A stretch of DNA of 7,210 nucleotides, taken from contig JAHZJZ010000067.1 in NCBI GenBank assembly GCA_022600655.1, positions 1 through 7,210 on the forward strand, given 5' to 3'. The notes below the pieces were generated by a model. The model was not told the DNA's origin and did not search any database. It worked only from the letters and a program-made list of their open reading frames with translations. The position numbers and the translations under genes are program-made. Below are positions 1-4,830 of the stretch, piece after piece (position 1 is the stretch's first letter; each line of letters opens with the position of its first letter). Source of the DNA: Campylobacterota bacterium (GTDB lineage: Bacteria; Campylobacterota; Campylobacteria; Campylobacterales; Sulfurovaceae).

Positions 1-8
1 CCACCCTC

Positions 9-15
9 CCTCCTT
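9..15 (-). promoter_or_regulatory. Possible leftward ribosome binding site of a divergent gene
   Basis: Read on the minus strand, the first 15 bases give AAGGAGGGAGGG, a very strong Shine-Dalgarno match in otherwise AT-rich DNA. A start codon about 5-9 nt further on would fall at or just beyond the left edge, so a divergently transcribed gene may begin there. A GTG at positions 4-2 is possible but leaves only 4 nt of spacing. The tract could also be a chance pyrimidine run. No convincing minus-strand -10 box was found in 16-70. Confidence 0.25.
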
Positions 16-73
16 GTAAAACTTAAAATGTTTTGAAGCTATGCCCTCTTAAAAAATCTCAAAAACATTAAAC

Positions 74-95
74 TTGATACAAAATACGCTACAAT
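74..95 (+). promoter_or_regulatory. Probable sigma-70 promoter of pbpC
   Basis: A -10 box TACAAT (90-95) is preceded by ACGC, and a TTGATA element lies at 74-79. Only 10 bp separate the two boxes, so this is not a standard -35/-10 pair; Campylobacterota sigma-70 promoters are known to lack a conserved -35 and to rely on the -10. The expected transcription start is near 102, only about 4 nt before the pbpC ATG. A closely similar pattern precedes the A2M gene at 4790-4811. The call is by eye; no start site has been mapped. Confidence 0.5.
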
Positions 96-105
96 CTCAA
101 TAATT

Positions 106-2301
106 ATGAAAACCATAAAAAACACTATAATAACTATGCTATCACTACTCCTAATTTTCATACTCCTAAACTTCCTCTACCCTTTAGATACACAACGACT
201 CTATAAACCAAAATCAACCCTTATTTATGACCGAAATCATCAACTCATTACCGTAAAGCTTAGTAGTGATGAGTATCTACGTATTCCTTTAGAAGAAGAT
301 GAGATAACAGCGAATATAAAACATATTGTTTTAGGGTATGAAGACCAGTATTTTGAACAACACTTTGGCGTTAACCCTTTGGCGATAATAAGGGCTTTAT
401 GGTTTAACTTAAGCAACCAACATAAAATTGGAGCCTCTACCATTACCATGCAAGTAGCCCGTATGATGCATCATAAACCTCGTACCTTAGGTCAAAAACT
501 TATTGAGATTTTTCAAGCCCTACAACTTGAACTAAACTACTCAAAAGATGAGATTTTAGCACTCTACCTAAATAATGCTCCCTATGGAGGAAATATTGAA
601 GGGTTTGCTTCAGCATCTTTCAGATACTTTAACCTTCCTCCCTCATCTCTATCTGTTTCTCAAATTGCTTATCTAACAACTATTCCTAAAAATCCAAACC
701 ATAACCGACCCAAAGCCAAAAGAGATATTAATTCCATAAAAAATCGTCTGCTTGATAGGCTCTATAGCTTAGAGCTACTTTCTACTCAACAGTATCAACA
801 AGCTAAAGAGGAGACTATTAACGCCAAGATAGAAGCTCTACCCAACAAAATACCTCACCTTGCAAACTATATTAATCAAGAGGGGAAGGTATACACAACT
901 ATTGATATTGCCCTACACAACAAGGTACAGACTCTTGTTAATTCACAAGTTCAGGCATTAAAAAAATTTGGTATTCATAATGGAGCAGCCATAGTTATTG
1001 ACAATAAAACCATGAAAGTTTTAGCTTATGTCGGCTCACAAGATTTTCATGATAAAAAGTATGGGGGTGAAAACGATGGACTACAAGCTCTTATCTCTCC
1101 AGGTTCTACACTTAAACCTTTTATCTATGCTAGAGCTTTGGAACAGGGATTAATTACTCCTCTAAAAAAGCTTTATGATGTTCCTCTCTTTATTGATGGG
1201 TATAAACCAACCAACTACTCCAAAGAGTATCTAGGGGAAGTGACAGCAACAGAGGCGTTACAATACTCTCTAAACATCCCCGCTGTAGAACTTGACAGAC
1301 TGCTTCAAAAAGAGAGTCTCTATGAGCTTTTAAAAGAGATGAACATTCGTTCTCTTACAAAAACTAAAGCTTACTACGGGAGTGCCTTAAGCCTTGGGGG
1401 TTGGGGGCTTCCACTCAAAAACAGTGCTGAACTTTTTGCCATGTTAGCCAATGGTGGGGTTTATCAGACCTCAAGTTATCTCTTGGACAACAACCACTCT
1501 TCCCAGAAAGTCTTAAGCCATGAAGCGACATATTTGATTAGCAATATTTTAGCCAATGCTCCACGAAAAGAGTTCTCATCATCATGGGAGTTTGTTAAAA
1601 ACATGCCAAAAGTGGCATTTAAAACAGGTACTTCAGCCCATGCAAAAGATATGTTAACCATGGGGTATACCCCTGAGTATACCGTAGGCGTTTGGTTTGG
1701 AAACTTCTCAGGAAAGGCAAGTAACTCTTTTAACAATACCTATGCTACAGGTCTACAGAGTGCCTCCCCTACCCTTTTTAAAATCTTTAAACTACTAGGT
1801 CAACAGAGCTGGTTTAAGAGACCAAAAACCATTACTAAACAGTCCATCTGTCAAGATGCCATACAAGTAGGTAAATGTGAAAAAGTAGTTACTGATGATG
1901 TTGTTAAAAACATTAAACTAAAAACCCCATGCTCAGCAATGAGAGCAGAAGTTTTATCTTATTTAATTGAAAATCAAACCATAGACTCTATCGCTAAACT
2001 CTCTGAACACCGTTGCTATAATGAGTGGACAAACTATAAACCTCTCATCACAAACCCTATTCATAACAAAGTTTATACCTATAACAGACTACTGCCTAAT
2101 GTTCTCAAAAAAACCAAATTGCAATGCTACTCATTTGAAGCAAACAGTACTATCTATTGGCTGATTGACAACAATGCACCTATCGTTTCTAAATCAGGAG
2201 AGGTAATGTTTCACTATTTAGACCCAACGAAACATCACATTTCATGTTTGGATGAGGGGGCAAAACAGCGAACCATTCATATATTTAATAAGGAATTGTG
2301 A
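106..2301 (+). CDS. pbpC: Penicillin-binding protein 1C (bifunctional transglycosylase/transpeptidase)
   Basis: Class A PBP that polymerises lipid II glycan chains and cross-links their peptides on the periplasmic face of the inner membrane. 731 residues, close to E. coli PBP1C (about 770). One N-terminal membrane anchor (about 7-26). Glycosyltransferase GT51 domain, about 45-210: EDQYFEQHFG with catalytic Glu79, GASTITMQVARM (109-120), the RTLGQKLIE region (126-134) and LALYLNNAPYGG (151-162). Transpeptidase domain, about 290-535: SPGSTLKPF with nucleophile Ser334 and Lys337, SLN (388-390) and KTG (506-508). Residues about 645-731 match the PBP1C-specific C-terminal domain (BiPBP_C), which separates it from PBP1A/1B. 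All catalytic motifs look intact. ATG106 is the only standard start: the frame is open from 37, with only ATT/ATA/ATC codons upstream. It has no Shine-Dalgarno sequence. All six cysteines (582, 591, 609, 637, 674, 714) lie C-terminal to the catalytic domains. PBP1C is usually encoded beside A2M; here A2M follows two genes later. Confidence 0.95.
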   Translation: MKTIKNTIITMLSLLLIFILLNFLYPLDTQRLYKPKSTLIYDRNHQLITVKLSSDEYLRIPLEEDEITANIKHIVLGYEDQYFEQHFGVNPLAIIRALWFNLSNQHKIGASTITMQVARMMHHKPRTLGQKLIEIFQALQLELNYSKDEILALYLNNAPYGGNIEGFASASFRYFNLPPSSLSVSQIAYLTTIPKNPNHNRPKAKRDINSIKNRLLDRLYSLELLSTQQYQQAKEETINAKIEALPNKIPHLANYINQEGKVYTTIDIALHNKVQTLVNSQVQALKKFGIHNGAAIVIDNKTMKVLAYVGSQDFHDKKYGGENDGLQALISPGSTLKPFIYARALEQGLITPLKKLYDVPLFIDGYKPTNYSKEYLGEVTATEALQYSLNIPAVELDRLLQKESLYELLKEMNIRSLTKTKAYYGSALSLGGWGLPLKNSAELFAMLANGGVYQTSSYLLDNNHSSQKVLSHEATYLISNILANAPRKEFSSSWEFVKNMPKVAFKTGTSAHAKDMLTMGYTPEYTVGVWFGNFSGKASNSFNNTYATGLQSASPTLFKIFKLLGQQSWFKRPKTITKQSICQDAIQVGKCEKVVTDDVVKNIKLKTPCSAMRAEVLSYLIENQTIDSIAKLSEHRCYNEWTNYKPLITNPIHNKVYTYNRLLPNVLKKTKLQCYSFEANSTIYWLIDNNAPIVSKSGEVMFHYLDPTKHHISCLDEGAKQRTIHIFNKEL

Positions 2302-2361
2302 ATTAGTTCATAAATTTAACTTTTTAACAGCCAATTTTAACTAACATATTTTAAAGGCTAT

Positions 2362-2367
2362 AAAGGA
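2362..2367 (+). promoter_or_regulatory. Ribosome binding site deciding the start of the outer-membrane protein gene
   Basis: AAAGGA ends 5 nt before the ATG at 2373. An in-frame ATG at 2367 overlaps this site and would need the weaker AAAGG at 2353-2357. The 2373 start also gives a classic MKKLLVL signal peptide, so it is preferred. Using 2367 would add only Met-Asn. Confidence 0.6.
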
Positions 2368-2372
2368 TGAAT

Positions 2373-3122
2373 ATGAAAAAACTATTGGTACTTACAACCA
2401 TAACAACAACATTGAGTATGGCTGATATTGTTGGTGGGGAACTCAACTTAGGATTCTATACCCATGCACCAAGTGGTACAGCTAATTATGAAGGTGATAC
2501 CATTAACATTGAAGATGACCTTAAATGGGGAGATGAGAGTGATATGTTTATCAAAGCTTATCTTGAGCATCCTCTTCCAATCGTTCCAAATATAAAACTA
2601 GGATACAGTAACTTTGGACACAGTGGCAGTGGTACAGTAGATAGCAGTTTTAGATGGGGAGACTTAAGTCTGCTTTCATCCAATAATGTTCAAAGTAACT
2701 TTGATATGCAGATGTATGACATCACTTTTTATTATGAAATTCTTGATAACTGGCTTAATGCAGACATAGGTCTAAATATTAAATATCTTGATGGAACAGT
2801 AGATGTAACAAGTAAAAATCAACTTACGGGTTTCACAGAGAGTGAAAGCAACAGCTTCTCTCTTCCTATTCCTATGGCATACGCAAAATTTAGATTTGAT
2901 TTTCCAACAACTGATATTTCATTCCAAACGGAGGGAAACTACATTAGCTACGATGGTCATAGCCTATACGATTTAGAAGCAGGTGTCAGATACACCTTTG
3001 CCATGGGTCTTGGCTTAGAAGCTGGGTACAAGTCACTTAAACTCAAAATTGATGATATTGATGACTTCTCAATGGATACCGACTTTAGTGGTGTTTATGG
3101 GAAGGCTGTTTGGGATTTTTAA
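2373..3122 (+). CDS. TIGR04219-family outer-membrane beta-barrel protein
   Basis: Small outer-membrane protein of 249 residues from the chosen start. Its biochemical role is unknown. Signal peptide MKKLLVLTTITTTLSMA with probable SPase I cleavage after Ala17 (S-M-A/D). The mature protein opens DIVGGELNLGFYTHAPSG and has AYLEHPLPIVPNIKLGYSNFG (a helix-free HPxPxxPNxxLxY segment), then DITFYYEILDNWLNADIGLNIKYLDG; both are hallmarks of the family named outer membrane protein, TIGR04219. Alternating polar/hydrophobic strands run throughout, and the chain ends in WDF, the C-terminal Phe expected for BAM-assembled barrels. It starts 71 nt after the pbpC stop on the same strand with no clear terminator between, so read-through from pbpC is plausible. 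A weak CATATT (2345-2350) could be its own -10, but I am not confident of it. Family assignment is from recognised motifs, without a profile search. Confidence 0.88.
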   Translation: MKKLLVLTTITTTLSMADIVGGELNLGFYTHAPSGTANYEGDTINIEDDLKWGDESDMFIKAYLEHPLPIVPNIKLGYSNFGHSGSGTVDSSFRWGDLSLLSSNNVQSNFDMQMYDITFYYEILDNWLNADIGLNIKYLDGTVDVTSKNQLTGFTESESNSFSLPIPMAYAKFRFDFPTTDISFQTEGNYISYDGHSLYDLEAGVRYTFAMGLGLEAGYKSLKLKIDDIDDFSMDTDFSGVYGKAVWDF

Positions 3123-3140
3123 GACTTTTTAATAAAACAT

Positions 3141-3160
3141 CATTATTTCTACATTATTTC
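3141..3160 (+). repeat. Tandem CATTATTTC direct repeat upstream of the lipoprotein gene
   Basis: CATTATTTC occurs at 3141-3149 and again at 3152-3160, an 11-bp period close to one helical turn, just upstream of the -10 box at 3165. It could be a phased AT-rich promoter element replacing the -35, or a two-site operator. In such AT-rich DNA chance is also possible. Confidence 0.45.
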
Positions 3161-3164
3161 CAAC

Positions 3165-3170
3165 TATAAT
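3165..3170 (+). promoter_or_regulatory. Probable -10 box of the lipoprotein gene
   Basis: A consensus TATAAT stands 29 nt before the ATG at 3200, with an expected transcription start near 3177. No -35 consensus is present at 3142-3147 (ATTATT); the upstream DNA is instead T-rich and periodic, as in Campylobacterota promoters. It lacks the TACGCTA element seen before pbpC and A2M, which suggests separate control. Confidence 0.5.
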
Positions 3171-3199
3171 TATAAAAACATAATTTAAGGGGAAACCAT

Positions 3200-4705
3200 A
3201 TGACCAAACTTGCTACCATTTTATCTATAAGCTTCTCTACTCTACTGCTCATTGGTTGTGGTGGAGGAAATGGAGCTACAAATACTGCTTCTTCAACAGA
3301 TGACCCTACTAATAGTAGTAACCCTACTGGTACTCAACAAAGCATTAGTATCCCTAAAGAGATTGCAATGGAGATTCCCAAAGCATTAAAAAGTAATGCT
3401 ACTGCACAAACCAAACTTTCTTACACAACTCAAAAAGAAGCGATGGGTGAGAGTATGGGGTATAATCAACTAAAAAGTGAAATCTTACAAGCTGAAATGC
3501 TAAAACAAGAGTTAGAGATTAATCTACTTTTAGCTGAACAACTCATGCCTAAAATTCAAGAGAACTGTCAAAATATACCACTAGCTACAACATGTACCAT
3601 AGATGAGAATGAACTCTCTTTTACCTTTACTGACAAATTAATTAAAGAGATTAATCAGCTTACAGGAGAAGAGCTTGATGAATCAATTAATGAAATAAAA
3701 AATCAAGATATTCCTTTAGGTCAAGTAGAATTTACTCAATATGATTCATCAGAGACTTTTCAATATGCTCTAAAACTAGATATGACTTTAGCTAATAAAC
3801 TTTTTGAAACAGATGTTATCAGCTCCATACAATCTATTAAATGGTCACAAGATGAGAATCATATACTCTCTTTTTATAGTTTTGAAGACAGCTATTTTAA
3901 AAATAGTATGACACTTAACTACCTCAAAAAAGAGAATGGTGAGAAAGAGATGGAAATGAGTGATAACTATCAAGAGAATAGTTCTGAAGGTAGTTTTCAT
4001 TTTAAAATTATTGATAAAAATGATGCTGAAGAACATTTTGAAATTATCTCAAGTGGTGAAGATACCATCAATTTTGATGGAGAGGTATTAAAAAATCATT
4101 TCTCTTCAACGGGGGAACTTTCAAACCAAGGTGGTTTTTTAAACTTTTTAGGAACATTTGATAATGCACAATTTAAAGAAAAAGAGATTTTTGATGCTCA
4201 AGGTAATGTTATTTCAAGCCAATACTGTGCTACAGATTTAGCATGTGATTTGAATGATGAAACTACTTGGTTGACACTAGGTGATGAGAACTATGAAATA
4301 GAGGAGAACTTTGATACTAATGAAGACTTTGAATATATAAGTTTAGATATCATCGGAGGAGACCTTTTAGATGGTCAGTATCTGCTACTTGCTCCAAATA
4401 GTGAGATTACAACCATGAATGAAATTGAAGTTTGGGAATCAATGGTTGGTGAAATATACAGCTTTGACAATGAAGCATTTGGTAACCTCAACTCCAATAT
4501 TTATAGTAATCAACTAGATGACTTGATTATAGTTTACTTTAATATTTTAGAGAGTGGAGAAACATCTTTTGAGATTATCACTACAGAAAACCGACCAACT
4601 TTAACTATTTCCAATAATGATAGTTTTTCTGTTGATACCAATGAGACTCTCATTCCAGTGCCTATTGACGAAAACCTCACATTTCCAGAACCACCAAAAA
4701 TCTAA
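3200..4705 (+). CDS. Acidic lipoprotein of unknown function
   Basis: I do not recognise this 501-residue protein. A lipoprotein signal peptide ends in the lipobox LIGC with Cys20 as the lipidated residue; Gly at +2 would predict outer-membrane sorting by the E. coli rule. A Gly/Ser/Thr/Asn-rich tether follows (21-48). Residues about 75-170 look helical and amphipathic, with a close Cys pair C123/C132. Residues about 175-345 have alternating aromatic/polar residues typical of an antiparallel beta meander, ending near a second close pair, C343/C349. The rest is strongly acidic and beta-rich (about 355-470), with a Pro-rich C-terminus. The protein is visibly rich in Asp/Glu. Start: AAGGGGA (3187-3193) lies 6 nt before ATG3200. 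It has its own -10 box and is followed by an inverted repeat, so it may be a single transcription unit. It could be a ligand- or metal-binding surface protein, but nothing seen identifies a function. Confidence 0.85.
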   Translation: MTKLATILSISFSTLLLIGCGGGNGATNTASSTDDPTNSSNPTGTQQSISIPKEIAMEIPKALKSNATAQTKLSYTTQKEAMGESMGYNQLKSEILQAEMLKQELEINLLLAEQLMPKIQENCQNIPLATTCTIDENELSFTFTDKLIKEINQLTGEELDESINEIKNQDIPLGQVEFTQYDSSETFQYALKLDMTLANKLFETDVISSIQSIKWSQDENHILSFYSFEDSYFKNSMTLNYLKKENGEKEMEMSDNYQENSSEGSFHFKIIDKNDAEEHFEIISSGEDTINFDGEVLKNHFSSTGELSNQGGFLNFLGTFDNAQFKEKEIFDAQGNVISSQYCATDLACDLNDETTWLTLGDENYEIEENFDTNEDFEYISLDIIGGDLLDGQYLLLAPNSEITTMNEIEVWESMVGEIYSFDNEAFGNLNSNIYSNQLDDLIIVYFNILESGETSFEIITTENRPTLTISNNDSFSVDTNETLIPVPIDENLTFPEPPKI

Positions 4706-4713
4706 ACTTCTAA

Positions 4714-4743
4714 AATTTCCAATATAACCCCCTATTGGAAATT
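4714..4743 (+). terminator. Perfect 11-bp inverted repeat, likely transcription terminator
   Basis: AATTTCCAATA (4714-4724) and TATTGGAAATT (4733-4743) are exact reverse complements around the 8-nt loop TAACCCCC, starting 9 nt after the lipoprotein stop codon. Position fits a terminator. The stem is AT-rich, and it is followed by AACCCCAAATT rather than a T-run, so a strong intrinsic terminator is not certain. A processing hairpin or a protein-binding palindrome is possible. Confidence 0.5.
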
Positions 4744-4789
4744 AACCCCAAATTAAACTTAAAAAATAATCTAGAATTCCTTACTTCTC

Positions 4790-4811
4790 TTGACCAAAAT
4801 TACGCTAAAAT
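4790..4811 (+). promoter_or_regulatory. Probable sigma-70 promoter of the A2M gene
   Basis: TTGACC (4790-4795) and a -10 box TAAAAT (4806-4811) preceded by TACGC stand in exactly the same arrangement as before pbpC, 10 bp between boxes. The two 22-bp segments agree at 17 positions by eye. The expected start is near 4818, giving a leader of about 13 nt that contains little beyond the ribosome binding site AAAAAGGGG (4816-4824). Confidence 0.55.
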
Positions 4812-4830
4812 AAACAAAAAGGGGTTTCTT

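Noticed and set aside
1476..1736. Minus-strand open frame of 86 codons inside pbpC
   Set aside because: It lies wholly within the transpeptidase coding region, has no ribosome binding site or recognisable protein features, and is explained as an antisense shadow.
2303..2344. TTAGTT/AACTAA inverted repeat and three TTAAC copies after pbpC
   Set aside because: A 6-bp stem with a 30-nt loop is not a credible terminator, and the short TTAAC words are expected by chance in such AT-rich DNA.
2367..2372. Alternative ATG for the outer-membrane protein gene
   Set aside because: It overlaps the best Shine-Dalgarno sequence; the ATG at 2373 has proper spacing and gives a standard signal peptide.
3845..4036. 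Minus-strand Phe/Ile-rich open frame that looks like a small membrane protein
   Set aside because: Its hydrophobicity comes from reading Lys/Glu/Asn-rich lipoprotein codons in reverse; no ribosome binding site supports it.
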